Positions 27,523-36,048 of a stretch of DNA of 64,000 nt are shown piece after piece. The position numbers and the translations under genes were made by a program. Origin of the DNA: Deltaproteobacteria bacterium (lineage in GTDB: Bacteria > Desulfobacterota > Binatia > UBA1149 > SPBQ01); contig JAJCZM010000053.1 of NCBI GenBank assembly GCA_029262375.1, positions 204,447 to 268,446 on the forward strand, in the 5' to 3' direction. Every line of letters starts with the position of its first letter. The first letter of the stretch is position 1. A model generated the notes under the pieces. It worked only from the letters and a program-made list of their open reading frames with translations. It was not told the DNA's origin and did not search any database.

Positions 27523-28070
27523 TTCGGTGCGTCCTTTGCCGGGGCTTGGGCCGAGGCTTGAGCTTGGCCCTGCTCGCTCATGGCCGTCATGACGCCGCTT
27601 CCTTGATTGTGCGCCCCCAGCATGAAGGTCGCCAAGCAATTCGCAAACGGATCGTTGCGGTCGGTTTCGTAGGCCGAAGCGCGCACGAACGCGACGTTGC
27701 TCGTCATCTTGTAGCACTCGGCGTGTCCGATCAGATCCGCTCCCGGGTTGGCCGCGCGCAAATAGTCGATGCGCAGATCCAATGTAGCGATCGCGCGCAT
27801 CTCTTCGAGGCTGCAAAAAACCGACAGACCCGACGTGTGGTCGATCAACGTGGTGATCACGCCGCCGAAGACGACTCCTTTGACTGGGTCGCCGACCAGT
27901 TCGTCTTTGTAGGGCAGCCGCAGTGTTGCGAAGCAGGGGCCGGCATCGACTGCTTCCATGCCGAGATAGAGGCAGTGCGGCGTGTATTGCAGCAGTTCTT
28001 GGGCGTTGTCGCCGCCGAAGAACTGCCGCATCGCGAATACGCGTTTCGCGTTGGGGTCGTTCGAAGTCAT
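27519..28070 (-). CDS. PaaI/4HBT-type thioesterase with Gln/Ala-rich tail
   Basis: 183 residues in this start choice. The hotdog motif reads VKGVVFGGVITTLIDHTSG: the usual HGG is FGG here but the catalytic Asp (LIDH) is present; LDLRIDYLRAANPGADL follows. The last 20 residues are a low-complexity Ala/Gln tail. The ATG at 28070 fits homology; AAGGGA lies directly before it, and an upstream TTG at 28106 is possible. It is followed by a second thioesterase with an ATGA overlap. Paired hotdog proteins may form a heteromer. Confidence 0.85.
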   Translation of the reverse strand: MTSNDPNAKRVFAMRQFFGGDNAQELLQYTPHCLYLGMEAVDAGPCFATLRLPYKDELVGDPVKGVVFGGVITTLIDHTSGLSVFCSLEEMRAIATLDLRIDYLRAANPGADLIGHAECYKMTSNVAFVRASAYETDRNDPFANCLATFMLGAHNQGSGVMTAMSEQGQAQASAQAPAKDAPK

Positions 28071-28124
28071 TCCCTTACCCGTGCCCGTTCCTCGGCCCAC
28101 ACGCAAGGTTAGCAGGCTGTAAGT

Positions 28125-29186
28125 CTACGTCGTGCCGGGCGCCACGATGCGAAACCGCACGAGTTGCGCGCGGTGATCGCTCAATCCCGTGTCGATCAGT
28201 CGGTACTCCGTGAACACGATGCGCTCGGTACCGAGCGTGTGATCGAGTCCCCAGATAGGAAAGCGAGCCGGGATCGACAGGTGCGGTCCGCGCCCGATGT
28301 CCAAGTGCGCGTTGTGCAGGCCGTCGAGTGCGACGTTGGTCGAGTAGTGCGGCGCATTGAAGTCACCGGCCGCGATGACGGCATCGCCGGGGTGCGCATC
28401 GATCCAGTTCGCGAGATCGTCGCGTTCGCCAAAGTGCCAAGCGGATTTATAGCCGGCGCGGCTGAAGATTCCGCTCAGGTCGTCGTGTAACCAGAACGCC
28501 TTGGTCGTGTGTACGTTCACGATCCAAAGATCGGTGTCGTGCACGCGAAATTCCGTCGCGAACGTACGGTACTGAGTAATGGCCGTGTCGACGGCGACGG
28601 CGTCGTTTTCGGCGAGAAGTTCCCGGCGTATGCCGGTGATCGAGGCGAACGGTCCCCAGTCGTCGTGTTCGAACTCGAGAGACTCGTCACCGTGAAAGAT
28701 CGCGTAGTTCGTCAGTGCGTCGACGAAGCGCTTGCGGCTGTGCTCCGGAACTTCCTGCAGGCTCATGAAATCGACGCGTTCCTTTTCTAGGAACTGGGAG
28801 AACTCGTCGAGACGCCCAACGGCATTGTGGATGTTGAAGGCCAGCAGCGTGTACTCGCGGGTCAATTTCGCCGAGCTCGCGCGTGTGCCGGACGCTGCAG
28901 TGGCGACGCGAGCCGACAGTGTTCGACCGCCCCAGCCGATCTGTGAGAACGCCAAGACGGCGGCCAGGGCGGATACGGCGGCCAGGCGTCGTTGCCCACG
29001 TCGCAGTTGGCGCAGCAGCAGCATCGCCGCCGCGATACTGACGAAGATGCGCGGCGGGTAGGTGAACAACATGCCGGCTCGGATGTGTCCGGCGCCCAGA
29101 TAGGGCGCCAACGCGCCGACCGCGAGACCGATCGTGGCCGCGAGAAACAACCCCTCATACAGCCTAAGTGCATAAATTTTCAGCAT
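28125..29186 (-). CDS. Endonuclease/exonuclease/phosphatase (EEP) family membrane protein
   Basis: 353 residues. The N-terminus has three hydrophobic spans (about residues 8-90), then an EEP domain facing outward: LLAFNIHNA, SLQEV (metal Glu), VNVHTTK, VIAAGDFNAPHYS, WGLDHTL and GLSDHRAQLVRF (catalytic Asp-His). The family cleaves phosphodiesters or phosphoric monoesters of nucleic acids or lipids; the substrate cannot be told. The ATG at 29186 is chosen over an upstream 29243 start because hydrophobic sequence starts there. It lies 54 bases upstream of the thioesterase pair on the same strand. Confidence 0.88.
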   Translation of the reverse strand: MLKIYALRLYEGLFLAATIGLAVGALAPYLGAGHIRAGMLFTYPPRIFVSIAAAMLLLRQLRRGQRRLAAVSALAAVLAFSQIGWGGRTLSARVATAASGTRASSAKLTREYTLLAFNIHNAVGRLDEFSQFLEKERVDFMSLQEVPEHSRKRFVDALTNYAIFHGDESLEFEHDDWGPFASITGIRRELLAENDAVAVDTAITQYRTFATEFRVHDTDLWIVNVHTTKAFWLHDDLSGIFSRAGYKSAWHFGERDDLANWIDAHPGDAVIAAGDFNAPHYSTNVALDGLHNAHLDIGRGPHLSIPARFPIWGLDHTLGTERIVFTEYRLIDTGLSDHRAQLVRFRIVAPGTT

Positions 29187-29308
29187 AAAAGAGCTTCGCG
29201 CTTCCGTTGCCCACAGAAAAGACGAACCCCTTGAGTGTAGCAACCGCTGACGGTCTCTTGCCGCGAGACCTGCAATTCCCGGCCGCAGTCTTGACTGAAG
29301 TCGATCTC

Positions 29309-29324
29309 ACTTGTACGTACAAGT
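29309..29324. promoter_or_regulatory. 16-bp perfect palindrome, putative MarR operator
   Basis: ACTTGTAC followed directly by its reverse complement GTACAAGT, 23 bases before the MarR start codon and in the divergent gap with the EEP gene. A TTGACT hexamer lies at 29291-29296, but the matching -10 is poor. Size, symmetry and position fit binding by the dimeric MarR product. Confidence 0.6.
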
Positions 29325-29347
29325 ATTACGCCGAGCGAGAGAAACCG

Positions 29348-29824
29348 ATGTCCGACACCCAGGATCCAAATTCCGCCGATTCCATCAATTCCGCCAAGGT
29401 CGGCGGCTGCGCCTGCTTCAACGTTCGCCAGGCAGCCCGCGCGATCACCGGTCTGTACGACAGCGTGATCGAGCCGGTTGGGCTGAAGATCACGCAGTTC
29501 GCGATCCTCGCGACGATCCATCGTGATCGCGATGATGAGCCGACCATGCAGTCGCTCGCCGCTGAGCTCGGTTTAGATCCGAGTACGATGACACGCACGC
29601 TGCGACCGCTCGTGGACGACGGCGTCATCGAGATCGTCGCCGGCAGTGGCGGCGATCGGCGCGTGAAAACGGTCGCGCTTACATCGCTCGGTCGTCACAA
29701 GCTCGGACAGGGTCGTAAGCGCTGGGAAGACGCCCAGCGACAACTCGCCGACAAGATAGGCCCGGAAGTATTCGATCGACTGATCGGTGACCTGCGCGCC
29801 GTTACCCAGGCTTTGCGCGACTAA
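29348..29824 (+). CDS. MarR family transcriptional regulator
   Basis: 158 residues with a winged helix-turn-helix: ILATIHRDRDDEPTMQSLAAELGLDPSTMTRTLRPLVDDGVI is the recognition region and GGDRRVKTVALTSLGRHKL the wing (pieces between residues 58 and 120). Cys21 and Cys23 sit in GGCACFNVRQAARA before helix 1 and could act in thiol or metal sensing, an inference. The ATG at 29348 is chosen over an earlier in-frame start that would include the palindrome. It lies 30 bases before the molybdopterin oxidoreductase and may control itself and that gene. Confidence 0.92.
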   Translation: MSDTQDPNSADSINSAKVGGCACFNVRQAARAITGLYDSVIEPVGLKITQFAILATIHRDRDDEPTMQSLAAELGLDPSTMTRTLRPLVDDGVIEIVAGSGGDRRVKTVALTSLGRHKLGQGRKRWEDAQRQLADKIGPEVFDRLIGDLRAVTQALRD

Positions 29825-29854
29825 AATCATTTTTCAGACTCACGAGGAGGTCTC

Positions 29855-32233
29855 ATGAGCGCTACACAAAAAGTTCATCCGTCCATTTCGAAGCGAGAGA
29901 TTCCGCTCAACGGCGAAGATCTTCCGACCGTATGTGTTCTGTGCAGTCACGACTGCGGACTCAGCATGGACGTCAAGGACGGCAAGATCGTTGCCATTCG
30001 CCCTGACGAAAAGAACCCCATCACACAGGGGTATATGTGCAACAAGGGCGTGACCTGTGACAAGTACGCGCATCATGACCAACGCACGCAGTACCCGTTG
30101 CGCAAGCGCGCAGACGGAACCTTCGAGCGCATCGACTGGGAGACCGCGATCAGCGAGATCGGCTCGAAGCTCGCGGCAATCCGCAAGCAGCATGGCGAAC
30201 GTTCACTCGCACTGTGCGGGATCGGCGGGCAGGCCAATCACATGGACGCCCCGTACGGTACGTCGTTCCTGCGCGCGTACGGCTCGCGTCGTCTATTCAA
30301 CGCCTTCGCGCAAGAGAAGACGCAGCATTGCTTGATCGATCATTGGATGTTCGATGCTTCGCCGTCGTGTTTCTTCCATCCCGATATGGAGAACACGAAC
30401 TATCTGATCGTGATGGGAACGAACCCGCGCATCAGCAATCGCGGCCACAATGCGACCGAAATTTTCAAAGAGATGAACAAGCGTGAGGATTTGCACATGG
30501 TCGTGCTCGATCCTCGCGAGACGGAGACCACGCGCGGCGCCGAGCGTCACGTGCAACTCAAGCCCGGAACAGACGCCTTCTTCATGCTCGGCATGGCCGC
30601 GAGCATCGTGCAGAACGAGCAATTCGATGCGGAGTTCCTGTCGGCGAAGACGCAAGGGTTCAACGAGATCCGCGATCTGCTCTCGCGTGTCGATGTCGCC
30701 GAGATGGCCGAGCGCGCCGGCGTTACGAAAGACGAACTCGTGGAAACCGCCAGCGGTTTCGCGACCTCGCCGAAGGCCGCCATCATGTACGATCTGGGGA
30801 TCGAGCAGATCCCGTTCTCGACCTTGATTTCCTATCTGATTCGGCTCAATTGCGTGCTGACGGGCAATCTCGGTATCGGCGGCAATCACTTCATCGAAGG
30901 CTTCGGCCCCCCCACGGTGAGCAAGGGGCGTTGGGATGAACCGGAACGCGCATTGGCCTCGGGCATCGAAGCGATCCGTGCCGTCGGCCAGTTCGGCATG
31001 TTCTCGCCGACGCTGTTTCCCGAAGAGGTACTGATCGATCATCCGGAGCGCATACGCGCGGCCATCATCGAGGGATCGAATCCCATTCTTTCGTTCTCGG
31101 ATACGACCGCCTGGCGCGATGCGTTCGACAAACTCGATCTGTTGGTCGTTATCGATCCCGCGATGACCGAGACCGCGCGCCATGCCGACTACGTGCTGCC
31201 TACGCCGGTGGGCTATGAGAAGTGGGAAATTGCGATGTTCCCGAAGCGATATCCGGAGATCGACGTGCAGCTTCGACCGCCGATCATCCCGGCGCTCGGC
31301 GAATCTATTCCGGAGCCGGAGATCTACACGAATCTGGCGGAGGCGGCCGGCTTGATCGAGCCGTTGCCGGCCGACTTGGCCGAGATCGGCAAGCCCGAGA
31401 CCGTCGAGGCGCGTGCTGCGTTCCTCATGACCGCGATGGGGAAGGCGCAGGAAGCCGCCGCGCGCGGAATCAACGCCGAGAGCCAGTTCCTGTTCTGGGT
31501 ATATCGCGGTATCGGTCACCATTTCGATGCGCCGAGCTTGGTTGCGATCTACGGGTTGTGCCAAGACAACGCGGCCAATCGCACCGAAGAGGTGCTGCGT
31601 GTGCTCGGCGATGACTGGCGCGGCAAGAACTCGTTCGAGATCGGCGAAGAACTGATGAAACGGGTACTCGACAATCCGCGTGGCGTTCAGATCGCGTTGG
31701 CCGATATGAAAACCAACATTGAGACCCACATCCATTTCGAAGACGGCATGATCCGCATGGCGCCCGAGCCGATGATCGAAGAGATGCAACGTTGTATGGA
31801 TACGACGTTCGAGCGCGACGACGAGTATCCGATGACGCTCGCGGCCGGTCTGCGCACGCGCTGGACGGCGAATACCATCCAGCGCGATCCCACCTGGCGA
31901 AAGGGAAGCGGCCCACACTGTGAGCTGCACATGACGGAGGCTGACGCCGTGGCACTCGCGCTTTCCAAGGGCGACGTCGCGCGCATCGAAACCCGGCGCG
32001 GCGCGGTCGAGTTGCCGGTGACCTTCGATAAGAAATTGCAGGATGGCTACGCCTGGTTCCCGAACGGTTTCGGCGCGCGCTATAGCGATGACTACAACAA
32101 GATCGGCGAGCTTCAGGGCGCAAATGCCAATGAAATCACCGATACGGCCGATCGCGACCCCTTCACCGGTTGCCCGCATCACAAGGCGATCAGCGTGAAG
32201 GTTTCCAAGATAGAGGCCACGCAAGCGGCCTGA
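29855..32233 (+). CDS. Molybdopterin-dependent oxidoreductase (formate dehydrogenase-like)
   Basis: A 792-residue protein of the DMSO reductase superfamily. Residues 27, 30, 34 and 62 are Cys (CVLCSHDC ... MCNKG), matching a [4Fe-4S] site before the molybdopterin domain. Other family regions are VMGTNPRISNRGHN, VVLDPRETETTRGA, VLTGNLGIGGNH and the C-terminal dinucleotide-binding domain (ADAVALALSKGDVARIETRRG). There is no twin-arginine signal, so it is probably cytoplasmic. No small electron-transfer subunit is adjacent. The substrate is unknown. GAGGAGG lies four bases before the ATG. Regulation by the upstream MarR gene is likely. Confidence 0.9.
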   Translation: MSATQKVHPSISKREIPLNGEDLPTVCVLCSHDCGLSMDVKDGKIVAIRPDEKNPITQGYMCNKGVTCDKYAHHDQRTQYPLRKRADGTFERIDWETAISEIGSKLAAIRKQHGERSLALCGIGGQANHMDAPYGTSFLRAYGSRRLFNAFAQEKTQHCLIDHWMFDASPSCFFHPDMENTNYLIVMGTNPRISNRGHNATEIFKEMNKREDLHMVVLDPRETETTRGAERHVQLKPGTDAFFMLGMAASIVQNEQFDAEFLSAKTQGFNEIRDLLSRVDVAEMAERAGVTKDELVETASGFATSPKAAIMYDLGIEQIPFSTLISYLIRLNCVLTGNLGIGGNHFIEGFGPPTVSKGRWDEPERALASGIEAIRAVGQFGMFSPTLFPEEVLIDHPERIRAAIIEGSNPILSFSDTTAWRDAFDKLDLLVVIDPAMTETARHADYVLPTPVGYEKWEIAMFPKRYPEIDVQLRPPIIPALGESIPEPEIYTNLAEAAGLIEPLPADLAEIGKPETVEARAAFLMTAMGKAQEAAARGINAESQFLFWVYRGIGHHFDAPSLVAIYGLCQDNAANRTEEVLRVLGDDWRGKNSFEIGEELMKRVLDNPRGVQIALADMKTNIETHIHFEDGMIRMAPEPMIEEMQRCMDTTFERDDEYPMTLAAGLRTRWTANTIQRDPTWRKGSGPHCELHMTEADAVALALSKGDVARIETRRGAVELPVTFDKKLQDGYAWFPNGFGARYSDDYNKIGELQGANANEITDTADRDPFTGCPHHKAISVKVSKIEATQAA

Positions 32234-32246
32234 AGCAGCTGAGCCC

Positions 32247-32282
32247 GCCGTAGGCACACTCTCCACAGAGTGTGCCTACGGT
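32247..32282 (+). terminator. Strong hairpin after the molybdopterin oxidoreductase
   Basis: A 14-bp perfect stem (32248-32261 with 32268-32281, arms CCGTAGGCACACTC and its complement) can extend by one T-A pair into a 4-base loop. It starts 14 bases after the stop. No T run follows, so it may work as a mRNA-stabilising or Rho-assisted terminator. Confidence 0.6.
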
Positions 32283-32344
32283 GCTGCTCTCGCCCCTCGA
32301 CCTACCCCAAGCCCGCGGCTAGCATCTTGCATTCGGAGGCAACG

Positions 32345-32776
32345 ATGGCGCGGAAAGCTCAAAAGAAGACCAAGAAAGTTCCTGCCCGTAGCAAGGCAAA
32401 GGCCAAGGCCAAGCCTGCAAAGAAGCCGGCCCCTGCGAAAGCGAAAGCGCGCGGCAGCGCGGCGACATCTGTGCGTAAGAAGAAGAGCGAAGCCGAGAGC
32501 GAAGTCGAGAAGCATTGGCAGCAGTATTGGGACTGCCGCAAGCGGCTCGAAGAAGCGGTGTCGTTGGTTCGCGCCGCACGCGAGGCTCTTGCGCAGGCAC
32601 AGGAGCAGGAGCGTGGTCGTCGTATCGAGTTCGACAAGGTGAAGGGATCGCTCACGAGCCTACTCGACGTCGATCCCGTCGCCGGCCAGTCGGGCCGTCC
32701 ACGTTCTGTGCAGCAACTGCAGTCGGATGCGCTCGAACTCGCGCAGTCGTCTGACGAATCGAGACGGCTGCCCTAG
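32345..32776 (+). CDS. Lys/Ala-rich basic protein with coiled-coil
   Basis: 143 residues. Residues 1-50 are a histone H1-like tail of Lys, Ala and Pro (KAKAKPAKKPAPAKAKARG), residues 52-105 are a charged helix with heptad pattern (SEVEKHWQQYWDCRKRLEEAV through AREALAQAQEQE), and the last 35 residues are polar. It may be a nucleoid-associated DNA-compacting protein; a ribosome- or RNA-binding role is also possible. The ATG has GGAGG five bases upstream. Its stop overlaps the convergent SDR gene by four bases. Confidence 0.75.
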   Translation: MARKAQKKTKKVPARSKAKAKAKPAKKPAPAKAKARGSAATSVRKKKSEAESEVEKHWQQYWDCRKRLEEAVSLVRAAREALAQAQEQERGRRIEFDKVKGSLTSLLDVDPVAGQSGRPRSVQQLQSDALELAQSSDESRRLP

Positions 32777-33720
32777 AACGTCTGGTCGATCAGTTGCTCG
32801 GTAACTTTCCAGAGTCGCTCGGCTAGTTTCGGATCGACCGCGTAGTCGAGGTAGCCGGTGGTAACGCCTTCGCTGCCGGCCGGCGCTGAAACCGAGCAGT
32901 CTTCGAGATACAGACCGCCGCGGCCGTCGAGTTCGGGAGCCGTTGCCGCCCACACCGATGTCGCGGCACCGCAGGCCACTTCCTTGAACCCACCGGCCGA
33001 CGTGTTGATCGTGTCACCGATCATCGCAATGTCTTCTTCGTCCATGTGACGACCCAGACCGGTCATGATCGCGCCCGGGTGAACGGCAAACGCTCGGATG
33101 CCGCGGGCGGCCAGTCGGTTGTCGAGACCGACGGCGAACAGCGCATTGGCGGTCTTCGACTGCCCATAGGCCTCCCACTTGTCATATTCCTTGTGGTCGA
33201 AGTGTAGGTCGTCGAAGTCGATCGGAGATCGCTTGTGCCCGGCCGAACTCAAGCAGACCACGCGCGCGGGTGCTCCGGCCTCGAGCAGAGGTACCAAGAG
33301 ATTCGTGAACAGGAAGTGACCGACGTGGTTTGTCGCGAACTGCATTTCCCATCCCTGCGGGGAGCGTGTGAGGGGACAGGCCATCAGACCCGCATTGTTG
33401 ATGAGGATGTTCAGACGGTCGTAGGTTTCGCCGATGTCGTCTGCACAGGCGCGCACACTCGAGAGGTCGGCCAGTTCGAGCGCCGAGACATGAACGGCGT
33501 CGTTGTCGGTGGATTTCTTGATCGCATCGGCGATTTTCTTCCCGGCAGCAGTGTCGCGGCACGCGATGGTCACCGATGCACCTGCCGACGCGAGTGCGCG
33601 AGCGGTCTCGGCGCCGAGTCCGCCCGAGGCACCCGTCACCACAGCCGTTTTTCCACTGAGGTCCAGCCCCGAGACGACTTCGTCGGCCGTCGATGAGAAT
33701 CCGAAATTGCGTGCAGCCAT
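32773..33720 (-). CDS. Short-chain dehydrogenase/reductase (retinol dehydrogenase-like)
   Basis: 315 residues with classical SDR motifs: TGASGGLGAETARAL (cofactor loop, near 31-45), NNAGLM (about 111-116), the catalytic Ser in CLSSAGHK and YGQSK (catalytic Tyr-Lys). SVTIACRD places a basic residue after strand 2, which suggests NADP preference. Length and the DLSSVR segment match the retinol dehydrogenase/WWOX-type branch. The oxidised or reduced substrate is unknown, perhaps a hydrophobic alcohol. It converges with the basic-protein gene. Confidence 0.9.
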   Translation of the reverse strand: MAARNFGFSSTADEVVSGLDLSGKTAVVTGASGGLGAETARALASAGASVTIACRDTAAGKKIADAIKKSTDNDAVHVSALELADLSSVRACADDIGETYDRLNILINNAGLMACPLTRSPQGWEMQFATNHVGHFLFTNLLVPLLEAGAPARVVCLSSAGHKRSPIDFDDLHFDHKEYDKWEAYGQSKTANALFAVGLDNRLAARGIRAFAVHPGAIMTGLGRHMDEEDIAMIGDTINTSAGGFKEVACGAATSVWAATAPELDGRGGLYLEDCSVSAPAGSEGVTTGYLDYAVDPKLAERLWKVTEQLIDQTF

Positions 33721-33784
33721 ACCTGCTACCTAGCGGCGACGCTCGGTTCTTGCCAGGGCGGCCGGCTGCGGTTAGACGAGACGC

Positions 33785-34561
33785 ATGTCATTGGAAGGAA
33801 GAGTTGCCCTGGTTTCCGGCGGTGGCCGAGGCGTCGGTGCTGCCATTGCCGTCGCGTTGGCCGAAGACGGTGCCGATGTTGCCGTTAACTATCGAAAAGA
33901 CGCGGACTCTGCCGCAGAGGTCGTCGCGAGGATTGAGGCGCTTGGGCGTAGGGGAAAAGCCTACGCCGCTTCTGTCGATCGCTTCGAGGATGACCAGAAC
34001 ATGGTCGACGCTGTGGTCGAGGACTTCGGTGGTATCGACATTCTCGTCAACAACGCCGGTATCGCGAGTCGCGGCCAGACGGTCGAGAAGACGGATCCTG
34101 ATGAACTCGATCGCGTGCTGCGCATCCACGCCTATGGATCGCACTATCTATCGAAGCTCGTCATTCCGCATATGAAGAAACGCGAGCGTGGCGACATCGT
34201 GATGATCTCGAGCATCGCCACCGAACTGCAAAGTGCGGGCGGCGCGCCGTACAACATGGCGAAGTGTGCGCTCGATGCGCTTGCGCTGACGTTGGCGAAG
34301 GAAGTGCGCCATCATGGCATCCACGTCAACATCGTTGCGCCCGGTCTTGTCGAGACCGAGATGGGGCGACGCTTGGTCAAAGGCGCCGGCGGTATCGACG
34401 ATATTGCGACGCTCCACGAGCATTCGCCGTTCGGCCGCGTGTGTCAGCCGCAAGACGTTGCGAATGTCGTACGATTTTTCGTTTCCGAGCGCGCCGCCTA
34501 CCTGACCGGTGAACGCATCAACGTACACGGCGGTGGCGCCGTCGGCGGTGCGGGCTGGTAG
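33785..34561 (+). CDS. SDR family oxidoreductase (FabG-like)
   Basis: 258 residues with SDR motifs GGGRGVGAAIAVAL (near 11-24), NNAGIASRG, the catalytic Ser in MISSIATELQSAGG, and YNMAK (Tyr-Lys). The DVAVNYRKDADSA segment after strand 2 suggests NADP(H). The C-terminus GERINVHGGGAVGGAGW is typical of FabG-like 3-oxoacyl reductases, which reduce or oxidise hydroxy/keto groups of acyl thioesters or small alcohols. It is divergent from the other SDR, with a 64-bp gap. Confidence 0.9.
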   Translation: MSLEGRVALVSGGGRGVGAAIAVALAEDGADVAVNYRKDADSAAEVVARIEALGRRGKAYAASVDRFEDDQNMVDAVVEDFGGIDILVNNAGIASRGQTVEKTDPDELDRVLRIHAYGSHYLSKLVIPHMKKRERGDIVMISSIATELQSAGGAPYNMAKCALDALALTLAKEVRHHGIHVNIVAPGLVETEMGRRLVKGAGGIDDIATLHEHSPFGRVCQPQDVANVVRFFVSERAAYLTGERINVHGGGAVGGAGW

Positions 34562-34603
34562 CACGCCGCGGTCTTGTCCCGCGTAGTATTACGCCGCGTA
34601 GCC

Positions 34604-35839
34604 TCAGCCATTTACGAGCGCTTTCGGTACCGACGACGGGATCACCGGGATCTCATCGTCCGATAGCGCCGGCATGACTTTCTTGCGCGCGAGGGCGGCT
34701 TCGAGATACGGCGCCAGCTCTCGGTCTTTGTTCGCACGGCGCGCTCGCTCGGTTTCTCTGAACTGAGGCAGCACCGATTCGCCGAACAGTTCGAGCGATT
34801 CACAGATGTGCTCGTGGCGATTCTTGCCGCACTGTTGCATGAAGATGATCTGGTCGACGCCGGAATCCTCGTAGTTCGTGAGATGTCGAATCATGTCGTC
34901 CGGCGTGCCGATTCCTGACTGGTGATCGTCACCGAACGCGTCGGCCGCGAGTGGCGCAGCCTGGGTGCGTTCGGAGCGTAACTGCTCGAACTTCCCCCAG
35001 AGATCGGTGCGACCCGGCACCGTATCGGATGCGACCTGGGCATTTAGCGCGTATCCGAAAAACTCGAAGCCTTCTTCGCCGCGCGCGATCGCCTCGTTAC
35101 GGTCTCTGTGCAGCGAGAAACCGCTGACCATGGCGATGTTGGCGTTCACGCAATGGCCGAGCGGAATGCATTCGTCGCTCTTGATGATGTCGTAGTAAGT
35201 TTGCGCCCAGCTATTCGCGTCTTCTTTGTCTACGAATGCGAAGCACAGTGCGCCGACACCGTTGCGCGCTGCGACCTTGATCGTCTCGCGGTTCGTGCAG
35301 GCCATCCACATCGGAGGATGCGGTTTCTGCTTCGGTTTCGGGATGACGTTGCGACACGGCATCGAAAAGTACTTTCCTTCGAAGCCGGGGTAGGGCGTCA
35401 TCACCATCATGTTGGCGATCTGCTCGGCGGTGCTGAGACTGATGGCACGTTTCTCTTTGGCGGAAATACCGAACCCACCGAGTTCCATGCGTGTGGCGCC
35501 TTCACCGATCCCGAAGTCCACGCGCCCGTGCGAGATGAGGTCGAGCGCGGCAATACATTCCGCCGTTCGTGCGGGGTGGTTGTAGTTCGGGATCACCTGC
35601 CGGATCCCATGAGCGAGTCGAATGCGCTCGGTACGCGCAGCGGCGGCCGCGAGGAAAACCTCGGGCGCTGCCGAGTGGGAATATTCGTCGAGAAAATGAT
35701 GCTCGACGGCCCACGCGTAATCGATGCCGATTCGGTCGGCGAGAACCACCTGCTGGAGGGCCTCGTGGAAGAGCTGCTCTTCGCTGTTCTCCTCCCAGGG
35801 TTTCGGGAGTTGGAGTTCGTAAAAGACACCGAATTGCAT
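34604..35839 (-). CDS. LLM class flavin-dependent oxidoreductase (luciferase-like)
   Basis: 411 residues of the bacterial luciferase-like monooxygenase family: FGVFYELQLPKPW at the start, DYAWAVEHHFLDEYSHSAAPEVFLAAAAA with the EHHF motif, RIRLAHGIRQVIPNYNHP and GRVDFGIGEGATRMELGGFGI. It uses reduced FMN or F420. The C-terminal half has HLTNYEDSGVDQIIFMQQCGKN, as in alkane/terpenoid-type monooxygenases. The ATG at 35839 is chosen for GGGAGGA seven bases upstream and the fit to family start. The 209-bp gap to the next gene is divergent and holds a TTGCA/TGCAA pair (35885-35900). Confidence 0.91.
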   Translation of the reverse strand: MQFGVFYELQLPKPWEENSEEQLFHEALQQVVLADRIGIDYAWAVEHHFLDEYSHSAAPEVFLAAAAARTERIRLAHGIRQVIPNYNHPARTAECIAALDLISHGRVDFGIGEGATRMELGGFGISAKEKRAISLSTAEQIANMMVMTPYPGFEGKYFSMPCRNVIPKPKQKPHPPMWMACTNRETIKVAARNGVGALCFAFVDKEDANSWAQTYYDIIKSDECIPLGHCVNANIAMVSGFSLHRDRNEAIARGEEGFEFFGYALNAQVASDTVPGRTDLWGKFEQLRSERTQAAPLAADAFGDDHQSGIGTPDDMIRHLTNYEDSGVDQIIFMQQCGKNRHEHICESLELFGESVLPQFRETERARRANKDRELAPYLEAALARKKVMPALSDDEIPVIPSSVPKALVNG

Positions 35840-36048
35840 GGGTTTTCCTCCCGATTTCGAGGCTGCAGAAGCGGCCGATCGAACTTGCAAGAGCATGCAA
35901 TAACTAGTTTTCTGTCACAACCGATTTCGGCCCTCGCCGGCCCTGCCGGCCTGCTGGATAGCTCGCCGGGGGCTTGGGTCGGTTTCTTCCGAACAATTCG
36001 CAGCTGCTTTGCCCGTACGGTGTCCGGCTGCCTCGAAAAGGACCAACG

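Noticed and set aside
30293..32266. 657-codon minus-strand frame opposite the molybdoenzyme
   Set aside because: His/Arg-rich, no recognised motifs; the plus strand has a clear enzyme in the same place.
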